Source: Yoonia sp. GPGPB17 (GTDB taxonomy: Bacteria > Pseudomonadota > Alphaproteobacteria > Rhodobacterales > Rhodobacteraceae). From it: a stretch of DNA of 64,000 nucleotides. Location: contig NZ_JATACI010000002.1 of the NCBI RefSeq assembly GCF_037892195.1, forward strand, positions 2,790,001-2,854,000, given 5' to 3'. The notes under the pieces are model-generated. The model was not told where the DNA came from. It saw only the letters and a program-made list of their open reading frames with translations, and searched no databases. The translations under genes and the position numbers were made by a program. Below are positions 1-9,067 of this stretch, in pieces; position 1 is the stretch's first letter; the number at the start of each line of letters is the position of its first letter.

Positions 1-96
1 TTGGTCATCGCATTCTTTGCCAATCTGATGGTGCGGCCTGTCGGCGAAAAGCACCATGTGGAACGGGCAAACCCCGACGCGGTACCAGCCGAATAA
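1..96 (+). CDS. C-terminal end of a probable OFA-type MFS transporter (partial)
   Basis: The window opens inside a reading frame that ends at the stop codon at 94-96. The visible 31 residues are one hydrophobic stretch (LVIAFFANLMVRPV) followed by a polar tail rich in charged residues, which fits the last membrane helix and cytoplasmic end of a 12-helix transporter. Oxalate/formate-antiporter (OFA) family transporters commonly sit just upstream of soluble formate dehydrogenase genes, and that context is the main reason for the call. Too little is visible to name the substrate; formate or oxalate is an inference from the neighbours. Confidence 0.5.
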   Translation: MVIAFFANLMVRPVGEKHHVERANPDAVPAE

Positions 97-210
97 CTCT
101 CCCTGTGCCCGTCCCTGCGTCATGCAGGGCCGGGGATATCCTGGGGCGGCACGTCTCCCCGATGCCGCCCCTTCTTTGCCATACGCGCCAGCTAGAAAGG
201 CCCATGTCAG

Positions 211-1897
211 ATGGACCAGATCGCTCCAGCCAAATTCAAGCGCCGTGACCCGTCGCTCCCCAAGGGTCGCCAGATTTCAGACGCCAATGTTGCCGACGTC
301 GCAGCCCTGCTGGGCAACATGCCCCGCCGCCGCGATCTACTGATTGAGGCGCTTCACATCATCCAAGACACACGCGGCCACATCACCGCAACTGCCATTG
401 CCGCTCTGGCCGAACTTTTCCGCCTTGCGCAAGTCGAGGTCTATGAGGTGGTCAGCTTTTATGATCATTTCGACGTCGTCCGCGAAGGTGAAACACCGCC
501 ACCGCCAGTGACCATCCGCGTGCCCACAGGCGTGTCGGAGGAGCTTGCAGGCGCCTTTGATCTGATCGATGCACTGAAAGCCGCAACTGATCCGAAAGAG
601 GTGCGCGTGATCGCAAGCCCCTGTATCGGGCAATGTGACGCTGCGCCCTCAGCATGGATCGGCAAACGGGTCTTTCGCCATGCAACGGTTGAGAGGCTGC
701 TGAAGGCATTGACCGAGGATAACAACACACCTGACCTGCCAGAGTATGAGGATCTGGCGGCGTATCGTGCCGCTGGCGGCTATGAAATGTTGGGCCGTGT
801 GCTGTCAGGCGACATCACAGCCGATGCAGCAACCGAAACGATGTCAGATGCGGGTTTGCGCGGGCTGGGCGGCGCTGGCTTCCCAGCGGCCGCAAATGGG
901 GCTTTGTGCGCGCCTATGACGGCCCCTGCCTGATGACCGTGAACGGGGATGAAGGCGAACCAGGCACGTTCAAAGACCGCTGGTGGCTTGAATCCAAACC
1001 GCACCGGATGCTCGAAGGCGCGCAAATCGCCGCCCGCGTCGTCGGTTGCGACAAGATCTATATCTATATGCGCGATGAATATCCCGCAGTGCTTGAAATT
1101 TTGCGGCGTGAGATTGCGGCACTTGAAGCCAGCGATCTGGACATCATCCCGATTGAACTGCGCCGGGGTGCGGGTGCCTATATCTGCGGCGAAGAAAGCG
1201 CGATGATCGAAAGCATCGAAGGCAAGCGCGGCCTGCCACGTCACAAACCGCCCTTCATCGCCGAATTTGGGCTTTTTGGGCGCCCAACGCTGAACCACAA
1301 TATCGAAACGGTCAGCTGGATCCCCGACATCCTGCGCAACGGCCCCAAATGGTTTGCCGATCAAGGATGGGACGAAAACCACAATGGCCTGCGCAGTTTT
1401 TCCGTCTCTGGCCGTGTGAAGGAACCGGGGGTAAAGCTCGCCCCGGCTTAAGCATACCCCTGATCCGTTTGATCGCGGATTATTGCGGCGGCATGGCCGA
1501 TGGCCACACGTTCAAAGCCTTCTTTCCGGGTGGTGCCTCCGGCGGCATCTTTCCCGCCGAAATGGCGGATCGGCCCATGGATTTTGGCACATGGGAAAAA
1601 GAGGGCGGATTTATCGGTAGCCACGCGGTCGTGATCCTGTCGGATCAAGACAGCGTGCGGGCGGCAACGCTCAACACCATGAAATTCTTTGCCCATGAAA
1701 GCTGCGGCCAGTGCACACCGTGCCGGTCTGGGACCGACAAGATGGTGCGACTGCTCAAGGCGCAGGAACAGGACCCTGACCTTTTTGAGGATCTGCTGAC
1801 CGTCATGGGTGACAGCTCCATCTGTGGCCTCGGCCAAGCCGCGGGCAACTGCGTAAAACATCTGATGAAACATTTCCCCGAGGAGTTCGCGACATGA
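211..1897 (+). CDS. fdsB: NAD-dependent formate dehydrogenase, fused gamma/beta (NuoE/NuoF-like) subunit, two apparent frameshifts
   Basis: This is the diaphorase part of a soluble formate dehydrogenase: it passes electrons from the molybdenum subunit to NAD+. The first ~170 residues are NuoE-like (thioredoxin-fold [2Fe-2S] domain, SPCIGQCDAAPS). The rest is NuoF-like, with the nucleotide-binding motif GLRGLGGAGFP, an FMN/NAD region, and a [4Fe-4S] motif ESCGQCTPCRSG near the end. Gamma and beta subunits are separate in some bacteria but fused here. The frame breaks twice: at 886-890 (GCGGC; repaired FPAGRKW needs GCCGGC, minus one base) and at 1446-1453 (GCTTAAGC; repaired LAPAGIPLI needs GCCGGC, plus two bases). 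Repair gives one protein of about 562 residues with no missing motif, so I regard it as intact in the cell. It overlaps fdsA by four bases (ATGA), which suggests translational coupling. Confidence 0.9.
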
Positions 1898-4707
1898 GCC
1901 TCGACGATATCCATATGCCGGTCATCACCTTCACACTTGATGGGAAAGAGGTGACAGCAAAACCTGGCGAAACGATCTGGGAAGTTGCGCAGCGTGAAGG
2001 CACCGCGATCCCGCATCTCTGCCACAAGGACGTGCCGGAGCTTCGGTCAGACGGCAACTGCCGTGCCTGCGTGGTTGAGGTGGAAGGCGAACGTGTGCTG
2101 GCCGCATCATGCATCCGGCGCCCAACCGACGGGATGGTCGTGAATACTGGCAATGTAAGGGTGCAAAAGAACCGTGAAATGGTGTTTGATCTGCTCGCCT
2201 CTGACATGCCCGCCCGTGAAGACAGCCCTGACCCGCAAAGCCATTTCTGGCAGCAGGCCGAACTCGCCGGGCTCGACAAGGCACGGTATCCATCCGGGCG
2301 GCCCGGTGCGGGCAAGGACATTCCTGTCGACAGCGTCTTTCATGACGCGTCCCATCCGTCCATCGCGGTCAATCTTGATGCCTGCATTTCGTGCAACCTG
2401 TGCGAACGCGCCTGCCGCGAGGTGCAGGTCAACGACGTGATCGGGATGGCGGGCCGCGGGGCTGCGACGGTGCCAGTCTTTGATGTCAACGACCCGATGG
2501 GCCTGTCATCCTGCGTGGGCTGCGGTGAATGCGTGCAGGCCTGCCCCACCGGCGCGCTGATGGAAAAGACAATGCTGGATGCCACGGCAACCAAGCGTGA
2601 CGTCTATGACGTCGAAAAGAAAGACAGCGTCTGCCCGTTCTGCGGCGTCGGTTGCCAGACAGAGGTCAGCGTCAAGGATAACGATATCGTCAAGGTTGAC
2701 GGGCGGCCCGGCCCGGCCAACCGCAGCAAATTGTGTATCAAGGGGCGGTTCGGGATGGACTACGTCATGTCGCCCGAACGGCTAACCAAGCCGCTGATCC
2801 GGCGGGAAGGCGTGTCCAAAACGGCAGATGCCCGGATGACATTTTCTGACATTGATGACGTCTTCCGCGAGGCGACATGGGACGAGGCGATGGCATTTGC
2901 CGCCGGTGGCCTTACCAAGGTGCGCGACACGATCGGCGGGCATGCAATTGCCGGTTTCGGCTCTGCCAAGGGGACAAATGAAGAGGCGTATCTCTTCCAG
3001 AAATACATCCGTCAGGGCTTTGGCACGAACAATGTCGATCACTGCACGCGGCTCTGTCATGCCTCATCCGTTGCCGCATTGATGGAAGGGGTCGGGTCTG
3101 GCGCCGTCTCTGCCCCGTTCACAGCTGCCGACGATGCCACCTGCATCATGACCATTGGTTGTCGGCCGGAACAGAACCACCCGGTTGCTGCCACCTACTT
3201 CAAACAGGCGGCAAAGCGCGGCACGAAACTGATGGTTTTTGACCCGCGCAAACAGGGGCTCATGCGCCATGCCTCCCACCCGGTCATCTTCAACCCCGGG
3301 CGGGACGTCCCGATGCTGAACGCCATGATCCATACGATCATTGATGAAGACCTCTATGACGAACAGTTCATTCAGGCCAATGCCGACGGCTTTGATGCGC
3401 TGGCAGAGAAGACCCGCGATTTCACGCCTGACGCCATGGCCGATATCTGCGGGGTCGAAGCGGAATATCTCCGCGACCTTGCCCGCACCTTTGCGACCGC
3501 TGAACGGTCGATCATTTTCTGGGGCATGGGGGTCAGCCAGCATGTGCACGGCACCGACAATGCCCGTTGCCTGATCTCGCTGAGCCTGATCACAGGTCAT
3601 ATCGGACGCGATGGCACAGGTCTGCACCCGCTGCGGGGGCAGAACAACGTACAGGGCGCCTCTGACGCGGGGCTGATCCCGATCACCTACCCCAACTACA
3701 AATCTGTTGAGGATGCCGATGTCCGCGCGCGGTATGAGGATGCCTGGGGCCGCAGCCTGGACCCAAAAAAGGGCCTGACGGTGGTTGAGGTGATGAATGC
3801 TGTGACCGACGGGAAGGTGAAAGCGATGTATGTGCAGGGTGAAAACCCCGCCATGTCGGACCCCGATCAGCACCATGCGCGCAAGGCGCTTGCCTCGCTC
3901 GACCATCTTGTGGTGCAGGATATCTTTCTGACCGAAACAGCATGGTTCGCTGATGTCATCCTGCCCGCCTCGGCCCAACCGGAAAAGCCGGGGACCTACA
4001 CCAATTCTAACCGTCAGGTGCAGCTTGGCCTGCCAGTGCGCACGCCGCCCGGTGAGGCGCGGCAGGACTGGAAAATCCTGGTTGAGATGGGTCAGCGATC
4101 CGGCCTTGATTGGGACTACGCGGATGTCGGCGCCGTCTACACGGAAATGGTAAGCAACATGCCCTCACTCGACAATATTTCGTGGGAGCGCTTGATGCGC
4201 GAAGGCGCTGTTTGCTATCCCACCAAGTCAGAAGATGGGCCGGGGGAAGAGGTGATCTTTTACGACGGCTTCCCAACCGCGTCAGGCAAGGCCAAGCTGG
4301 TCCCGACCGACTTGGTGCCACCGGATGAACTGCCGGATGACGATTTCCCCATGGTGCTGACCACAGGGCGGATGCTGGAGCACTGGCACACTGGTGCCAT
4401 GACACGGCGTGCGACCCATCTGAACGCGCAGGAAAGCGAGGCGGTCGTCTCCATGCACCCCAAAGATATTGGGCGGATGGGTTTCCAGCGCGGTCAGCAG
4501 GTGACGGTTGAAACCCGGCGCGGCGCGATCACGCTGACACTCCGGGCCGACCGTGATGTCACGCCGGGCATGCTGTTCATTCCGTTCTGCTTTGTCGAGG
4601 CACCGGCGAATTTCCTGACAAACCCGCAGCTTGACCCGTTTGGTAAAATTCCCGAATTCAAGTTCTCCGCGGCGCGCATCTTCGCCGCGCCAGTCGCTGC
4701 GGAGTGA
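1894..4707 (+). CDS. fdsA: Formate dehydrogenase alpha (molybdopterin) subunit
   Basis: This 937-residue catalytic subunit oxidises formate to CO2. In order it has an N-terminal [2Fe-2S] ferredoxin domain (HLCHKD...NCRACVVEVEG), two [4Fe-4S] motifs (CISCNLCERAC and CVGCGECVQACPTGA), the molybdopterin-domain cluster motif CPFCGVGC, and the bis-MGD oxidoreductase body with the C-terminal molydopterin dinucleotide-binding domain. The expected molybdenum ligand is Cys388 in RLCHASSVAAL, encoded by TGT, so it is a cysteine and not a selenocysteine enzyme. This matches the position of the active-site Cys in the Rhodobacter capsulatus FdsA. The start overlaps the fdsGB stop. The accessory genes fdsC (fdhD-like) and fdsD that often follow are not seen downstream. 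Confidence 0.95.
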   Translation: MSLDDIHMPVITFTLDGKEVTAKPGETIWEVAQREGTAIPHLCHKDVPELRSDGNCRACVVEVEGERVLAASCIRRPTDGMVVNTGNVRVQKNREMVFDLLASDMPAREDSPDPQSHFWQQAELAGLDKARYPSGRPGAGKDIPVDSVFHDASHPSIAVNLDACISCNLCERACREVQVNDVIGMAGRGAATVPVFDVNDPMGLSSCVGCGECVQACPTGALMEKTMLDATATKRDVYDVEKKDSVCPFCGVGCQTEVSVKDNDIVKVDGRPGPANRSKLCIKGRFGMDYVMSPERLTKPLIRREGVSKTADARMTFSDIDDVFREATWDEAMAFAAGGLTKVRDTIGGHAIAGFGSAKGTNEEAYLFQKYIRQGFGTNNVDHCTRLCHASSVAALMEGVGSGAVSAPFTAADDATCIMTIGCRPEQNHPVAATYFKQAAKRGTKLMVFDPRKQGLMRHASHPVIFNPGRDVPMLNAMIHTIIDEDLYDEQFIQANADGFDALAEKTRDFTPDAMADICGVEAEYLRDLARTFATAERSIIFWGMGVSQHVHGTDNARCLISLSLITGHIGRDGTGLHPLRGQNNVQGASDAGLIPITYPNYKSVEDADVRARYEDAWGRSLDPKKGLTVVEVMNAVTDGKVKAMYVQGENPAMSDPDQHHARKALASLDHLVVQDIFLTETAWFADVILPASAQPEKPGTYTNSNRQVQLGLPVRTPPGEARQDWKILVEMGQRSGLDWDYADVGAVYTEMVSNMPSLDNISWERLMREGAVCYPTKSEDGPGEEVIFYDGFPTASGKAKLVPTDLVPPDELPDDDFPMVLTTGRMLEHWHTGAMTRRATHLNAQESEAVVSMHPKDIGRMGFQRGQQVTVETRRGAITLTLRADRDVTPGMLFIPFCFVEAPANFLTNPQLDPFGKIPEFKFSAARIFAAPVAAE

Positions 4708-5125
4708 ATTGTCGCGTCACATTCGTCCGATGCATCGCGCATCAATGACTGGTTTAAGTACTGCGACGCGTTGCGCAGCACTTCGCACTTGCAGCGGCTC
4801 TCGCACACCGTGCGTTCTCAGCAGAAAATTGAAATGGCTGCGTTGGGTTCGCAGTGAGGTTTCGCCGCCAGTTGTGCGAACTACGGTACCCGACCCGCCA
4901 ATGGCTGCTCATCACGCAACAAGTCGCGATATCAAGGGCTTGGCCTGAACGCCCGACGACTGGTCCGAACTTGCTTTCTGCAAAGGCACTGCCGCGCTAG
5001 CATTGGGCAGCTTCGAACGCATACCTGCAAAAATTTCGCTTGGCAGCGAATGTCAGCTTCCAAGTCGCATGTCGGGATCGAATATCCTACGATTGAAAGG
5101 CAAGCTAGGCCAAGAGGCAGTTCAA
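4708..5125. other. Non-coding stretch between fdsA and a GST gene
   Basis: I see no convincing gene, RNA gene or terminator in these 418 bases. The accessory functions fdsC/fdsD expected after fdsA are absent, so this may be the point where the core formate operon ends and accessory DNA begins. An intact GCTAGC lies at about 4996-5001. A short Shine-Dalgarno (AGAGG) at 5113-5117 belongs to the next gene. Confidence 0.5.
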
Positions 5126-5743
5126 ATGACAGATTTAGTTCTTTTTGCATCTAAGGCGTCACGTTCTCTGGCCGGATACTGGATGCTCGAAGAGCTCGGC
5201 ATTCCCTACGAGGTCGTTGACGTTGATATCCGAGAGCGGAAAAACAGGGAGCCAGAGTTTCTAAAGATTAATCCTTCCGGTCGCGTACCCGTGGTTTCCG
5301 TTGATGGCATGGTTGTGAGTGAACGACCGGCGATCTGTGCACTTCTCGCCGATCGATTTGGGTATGGAGCTCTAGCACCCAAAATCGACGCAAAAGATCG
5401 CGGGCCTTACCTGAAATGGCTGGTTTATGCGACGGCTGTTCTTGACCCCGCGATAGCAGTACGCGCATCGCACCTTGATGCGCCGCTCAGACATACCACC
5501 TGGGATAGTGCTCAAGATGCAGTGGATATTCTTGACCAGGCGCTCGATGGGCAGGAATGGTTGCTGGGAGACCAGTTTACTGCTGCAGATGTCGCCATAG
5601 GGTCGGTTATCACAATGGCTCAATTCAATGATTTGCTTCCTGAAAGCCAAATATTGGACGACTATGGTAACAGGTTAAAAGCACGCTCGGCCTTTCAGCG
5701 GGCTGAACGACTTACCTGGCCCCCAGAACTCTTCTCATCCTGA
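5126..5743 (+). CDS. Glutathione S-transferase family protein
   Basis: The 205-residue protein has the two-domain GST layout: an N-terminal thioredoxin-like half with the glutathione-site pattern INPSGRVPVV and VSERPAICALLAD, then an all-helical C-terminal half ending in a typical LGDQFTAADVAIG helix. The frame is open further upstream, but I chose ATG 5126 because AGAGG lies 8 bases before it and the protein then starts at the usual first beta strand (MTDLVLFASKASRS). It is probably a cytosolic glutathione-conjugating or thiol-exchange enzyme; the substrate cannot be read from sequence. It stands alone, with no operon partner. Confidence 0.88.
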   Translation: MTDLVLFASKASRSLAGYWMLEELGIPYEVVDVDIRERKNREPEFLKINPSGRVPVVSVDGMVVSERPAICALLADRFGYGALAPKIDAKDRGPYLKWLVYATAVLDPAIAVRASHLDAPLRHTTWDSAQDAVDILDQALDGQEWLLGDQFTAADVAIGSVITMAQFNDLLPESQILDDYGNRLKARSAFQRAERLTWPPELFSS

Positions 5744-5888
5744 GCGGTCGTTTGGCCTATTGAGGACCATCGGTCGGTTCGCCTTTAGTCGCGCCCTCAA
5801 GCCTTCGAAATTATGACTGTATTGAGCCCATCACAGCTTAAGCATTGCGGCTTTTAAAGGGTATGTTTTTGGATGTCCGCTGCGCCTG

Positions 5889-6092
5889 CTATATCGACGC
5901 TTGACCAAGTATCCTCTCTGCCGAAAGAAAGACCTGCTCAAGCTCGGAGTTCATCTTTCCGGACTTGACTACAGCTTGCTTGTCCGCGCTGACGCCTAGG
6001 GCAATCTCCTCAAGAAGCCCAGGTTTCATCTCCTCCAAACGAGGGAGTAGGACGCTCAGCACGTAGTTCGCCCCAGCATCGCTTCTATTCAT
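5889..6092 (-). CDS. Small hypothetical protein
   Basis: A 67-residue reading frame on the minus strand starting at ATG 6092, preceded by a good Shine-Dalgarno (AGAGGTGA, five bases upstream), which decides this start over the longer in-frame ATG at 6131. The product is mildly acidic and looks helical (VLSVLLPRLEEMKPGLLEEI), with no membrane segment or signal peptide. I do not recognise the family. The ribosome-binding site is the strongest reason to think it is real. Confidence 0.5.
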   Translation of the reverse strand: MNRSDAGANYVLSVLLPRLEEMKPGLLEEIALGVSADKQAVVKSGKMNSELEQVFLSAERILGQASI

Positions 6093-6402
6093 CGAGTTCA
6101 CCTCTATCCAAAGCCGTGTGTCCTGTACCAATGCAGGCGCATTTCAACCCAAAAGGATACATGAGTCGAGGGTGGACTAAGGCAGCAAACTCCTGCTGAT
6201 CTTTCGATCAGGTCCTGTAGAGCAGTGTTTTCTCTGGCGCTGCTAGTAGCCATCGGGAGGGGTCGCTCCAGATGCTCGTGTTGAGCCCAAAGTCACCGAT
6301 GCTGCTGGGCGAACACATGACGGCTTTGGTATGCTCGAAATCGTTTTGTAGTCGCTACTTTCAGGATGAGGCTGGCTTGGAATTTTGAATAGGGAGAACC
6401 CA
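6093..6402. other. Intergenic region, divergent spacer
   Basis: About 310 bases separate a minus-strand small gene from a plus-strand membrane operon, so it should carry promoters for both. I could not pick out a convincing -35/-10 pair or an RNA gene. The plus-strand ribosome-binding site AGGGAG is at 6391-6396. Confidence 0.4.
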
Positions 6403-6831
6403 ATGATTGGGAAACACTTGCTGAAAATCGTCGTTAGCCTCTTGACGGTCTTCTACGGTCTTGTCCCTGCGATTGCCGACCTGAACGAAACGCACTTGCT
6501 CAATCCGCTATGGAGCGAACACGCTCGCTTTCATGGCGCGTGGTTTTTGGCATTTGCGGCCGGTATCGCGCTGACGGCGCTCTTTCTGATCTGGGTGCGG
6601 GACCAGGTCGTTTTGCCGATCGTATTTGGACTGCTGTTCGCCGGTGGCTTCTGGGTCGCAACACTCTTCCAGTCCGCTTACGGGGGCGGCCTGGTGGACC
6701 CAAACGGGTTCGAACAGCAGATAATGGGGTTCGAGTCGAACTTGTTCCTGTTCTCGGTGGTGAGTGTGCTCTTCCTTGCTGCGCTTGGGTTTTCAGTGAA
6801 ATTCTATGGAAGCAGCTCAGGGGATGAATGA
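6403..6831 (+). CDS. Small four-helix membrane protein, possibly DUF6640-like
   Basis: The 142-residue product is almost entirely hydrophobic, with about four predicted membrane segments (near residues 5-25, 47-67, 72-92 and 113-135). The motif ETHLLNPLWSEHARFHGAW between the first two resembles a conserved block I associate with the DUF6640 family; that match is from memory and tentative. I chose ATG 6403 because AGGGAG lies six bases upstream; a TTG further up is in frame but has no such site. Its last codons overlap the start of the HXXEE gene, so the two are probably co-translated. Confidence 0.6.
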   Translation: MIGKHLLKIVVSLLTVFYGLVPAIADLNETHLLNPLWSEHARFHGAWFLAFAAGIALTALFLIWVRDQVVLPIVFGLLFAGGFWVATLFQSAYGGGLVDPNGFEQQIMGFESNLFLFSVVSVLFLAALGFSVKFYGSSSGDE

Positions 6832-7579
6832 CAGAGCGGTGACATCATTTCTAATCCTCGCCTTTGCGATGTTGTGGTTACCCTTGGGGCAGCACGCTTT
6901 CTTGACCGAGCATTGGATGAAACTGGGCACATTCATGGCCCCGTTTCTTCTATTTGTGGCTTTTGCCGTCGCAAAAGACGATGATCCGCGCACTAACCCG
7001 CGCTTCCTTTCGCTCATCTTGCTGGTTGCCTACATCGTTCATCAGTTTGAGGAACACTGGATCGACGCTTTCGGCCAGACCTACGCGTTCCATCCCTATT
7101 TAAACGACTTCTTATCGGATCTCACAGGAAGCCAGCGCGGGACTGAATTCATGTCCCCAACCTCGATTTTCGTGATCAACACTTCGCTCGTGTGGCTGGT
7201 TGGCGCTTTGGGTCTTTGGCGCGGAAGCAACCATATCTTTGCGACCTTGTGCATGGCGGCCATTGTCGTCGTAAACGCCGTCAGCCATATCGGCGCTAGC
7301 TTGATTGCGGGAGGTTACAATCCTGGTTTGGTGACCGGCATAGTGATTTTCGTCCCCTTAGGCGTCGCGGTGTATGTGTGGCTGCTGCGGGCAAATCTGG
7401 CCACCTTGCGTCAGATACTCGGCAGCATTCTTTGGGGGCTGGTCGCCCATGTGATCATGATAACCGGGATTTTAGTGATGCATCAGTTTGCCCCGGTTCC
7501 CGAGGTTGCATATTTTGCAGCTTTGATCGTCTGGTCGCTCATCCCGGCAATCCGCGTCAAGGGACCGAGCATGCCATAG
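6824..7579 (+). CDS. HXXEE domain membrane protein
   Basis: The 251-residue integral membrane protein carries the family signature HQFEEHWID (H-x-x-E-E) after the second or third helix, and has six to seven hydrophobic segments in total. The biochemical role of the HXXEE family is not known; the paired acids and histidine suggest a metal site in the membrane. The start at 6824 overlaps the preceding stop (GATGAATGA). An in-frame ATG at 6806 is also possible, but neither has an ideally spaced Shine-Dalgarno. The overlap indicates that this and the preceding gene form a two-gene membrane operon. Confidence 0.75.
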   Translation: MNDRAVTSFLILAFAMLWLPLGQHAFLTEHWMKLGTFMAPFLLFVAFAVAKDDDPRTNPRFLSLILLVAYIVHQFEEHWIDAFGQTYAFHPYLNDFLSDLTGSQRGTEFMSPTSIFVINTSLVWLVGALGLWRGSNHIFATLCMAAIVVVNAVSHIGASLIAGGYNPGLVTGIVIFVPLGVAVYVWLLRANLATLRQILGSILWGLVAHVIMITGILVMHQFAPVPEVAYFAALIVWSLIPAIRVKGPSMP

Positions 7580-7804
7580 CTCTAGCTACGATGACTGCCG
7601 ACCTTCATCACCGCGAGCCTAATGCCAGCAGAGTCCCGCGACACGCTCGCCCGAGCAGCCCGATCCAATAACGGCTTTGGGCTGCACGGGTTATCCAGGC
7701 AAGACAGTCAGATGGCAGCGGCGAACCCTCTTTGACAGATGCTGCGGATTGTCAGAAAGTCTGCTATCAGCTTGATTTGAGACATCAAAAAATGTCTCAT
7801 CTTT

Positions 7805-8449
7805 ATGCACGTTTTGGTCAGGCATGAGCAAATGAAACAACTCGAGGACTTCGTCAGTGCTTTGCGGTCCGCAAATGCAATCGCGACAACTTGGCTGGTC
7901 CCAAGTCGGCAACTCGAGCCGACTTTCCATGGATTTGCAGAAGTCTCGTTGCCCGATGACCTCATCGCCTCATGGTCTTTGTTCAATGGTATGACGGTAC
8001 CGCCGGAGACCCCATTGGAACAAACTTGGTTAGATGGTCAGTTCTTGTATCTTAGCTTCGACAGTGCCGGAGAAGACTATCGTTTGGCAAAGGAACTGTG
8101 GGATGAAGATCCTCTTTTCGACGCATATTGGCCAAATGGTTTTGTTCCGATTGGGACGCCTGGTGACGGTTCTCGCTTATTGGTCAACTGTAGGGACGGT
8201 TCGCCAACTTACGGTGCCGTCTACGAACTTATGCATGCGGTTGGCGTAGCTCGTCTGTCGAATTCGCTATCTCGATACTGTGAAACGTTGAACCAAGCAT
8301 TGGACGAGGGAGCGATTACGGTCTCCGAGCATGGCCTAGTCAAGATGGAATTCCAAAAATTTGCAAGGATTGGCGCACAAATGAATCCTGGATGCGATGG
8401 TTTCGATGAGAGCATACCATCAGCCTCTGAAGCTAAAGACTGGGAGTGA
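7805..8449 (+). CDS. SMI1/KNR4 (SUKH) family protein
   Basis: The 214-residue soluble protein shows the SUKH pattern: a helical start, EVSLPDDLIASWSLFNGM, then WPNGFVPIGTPGDGSRLLVNC and GAVYELMH. SUKH proteins often act as immunity proteins against secreted polymorphic toxins, but many are orphan and of unknown role. No toxin gene adjoins it; the RTX debris begins 9 kb away. The start is uncertain: ATG 7805 has no ribosome-binding site, and ATG 7832 (MKQLEDF) is an alternative. Confidence 0.7.
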   Translation: MHVLVRHEQMKQLEDFVSALRSANAIATTWLVPSRQLEPTFHGFAEVSLPDDLIASWSLFNGMTVPPETPLEQTWLDGQFLYLSFDSAGEDYRLAKELWDEDPLFDAYWPNGFVPIGTPGDGSRLLVNCRDGSPTYGAVYELMHAVGVARLSNSLSRYCETLNQALDEGAITVSEHGLVKMEFQKFARIGAQMNPGCDGFDESIPSASEAKDWE

Positions 8450-8472
8450 AAATTCTACCTGCGCCATGGATT

Positions 8473-8503
8473 AAGGTCTGTTGACTACAGCTAACCAGAC
8501 CTT
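8473..8503. repeat. Inverted repeat (hairpin) after the SUKH gene
   Basis: AAGGTCTG and CAGACCTT form a perfect 8-bp stem around a 15-base loop, 23 bases after the SUKH stop codon. No T-run follows, so it is not a standard intrinsic terminator. It could be part of a decayed mobile-element end, since a resolvase remnant lies 110 bases further on. Confidence 0.4.
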
Positions 8504-8613
8504 CGCTGAGCGATTGCCAATGGCTGCTACGTCCCGCATCCCTCCAGTTCATGCGCCATGCCGCGAACGGCAGTGTTTCCCGAACCGACCTCTCGTGACT
8601 AATGCGGCGAAGG

Positions 8614-8752
8614 CTAAGCCGAAGGATTTTCGCGGTGCCTTTTGACGATGCTGAGCACAGTGTTTTTGCTGATACCGAGGTCGCGGGCAATCCAGCGGTA
8701 GCTACGGCCTTCCTCAAGGGACGCGAGCACCTTTGGCGCGAGCTTGTCTGAT
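8614..8752 (-). pseudogene. 3' remnant of a Tn3-type resolvase gene
   Basis: Read on the minus strand, this stretch encodes SDKLAPKVLASLEEG followed by RSYRWIARDLGISKNTV and a VKRHRENPSA end. It is nearly identical to the last ~45 residues of the resolvase at 12761-13366 (the C-terminal helix-turn-helix domain). Nothing of the catalytic domain is present upstream. The base-level divergence from the other copy (for example GTCGCGGGCA versus GTCACGAGCG) shows that it comes from a related but distinct element. It marks an older insertion or deletion event at the left side of the IclR/Tct cluster. Confidence 0.8.
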
Positions 8753-8986
8753 ATAGTCTATGACGGTAGTGCGGGACCTTACTGCCGTTGACCGAGCTGT
8801 CTCGAAAGTCCGCTTCGATAAACGACCCCTCACCCACGCTGGCCGGAGGGTCTCGGCAACTCTTCTCTCGTGTTGCATTTCCGTCCTGTCGACTCCCAAC
8901 ACCAATTGTCGGTCAAAAACCCAGACAAAACTGAAGCTTCGGACTGCGTGTAACTGAGCGTGAAACCAATCAGACCTGCCAAAGCG

Positions 8987-9049
8987 TTGACAAATATCAG
9001 TTCTTTCCGTAGTGATTCTATATTAGAAATTTGTTTCTACGAAGTAGAA
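8987..9049 (+). promoter_or_regulatory. Tandem palindromic operator candidates (and possible promoter) upstream of iclR
   Basis: Two perfect palindromes share the half-site TTCTA: TTCTA-TAT-TAGAA at 9016-9028 and TTCTAC-GAA-GTAGAA at 9035-9049. Their centres are 20 bases apart, about two helical turns, and both lie within 52 bases of the regulator's start. IclR-family proteins bind palindromes of this size and often repress their own gene, so these are good autoregulatory operator candidates. A TTGACA at 8987-8992 could be a -35 box; no strong -10 sits 17 bases on, although TATATT lies within the first palindrome. Confidence 0.55.
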
Positions 9050-9067
9050 CTTTCTAGGAGGAGATAT

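Noticed and set aside
3055..3057. Selenocysteine in the formate dehydrogenase catalytic subunit
   Set aside because: The active-site codon in RLCHAS is TGT (Cys388), not TGA, and no selenocysteine insertion element is needed.
8987..9024. A confident sigma-70 promoter for iclR
   Set aside because: TTGACA is present, but no good -10 box lies at 16-18 bases; TATATT is 26 bases away, so only a weak promoter suggestion is made.
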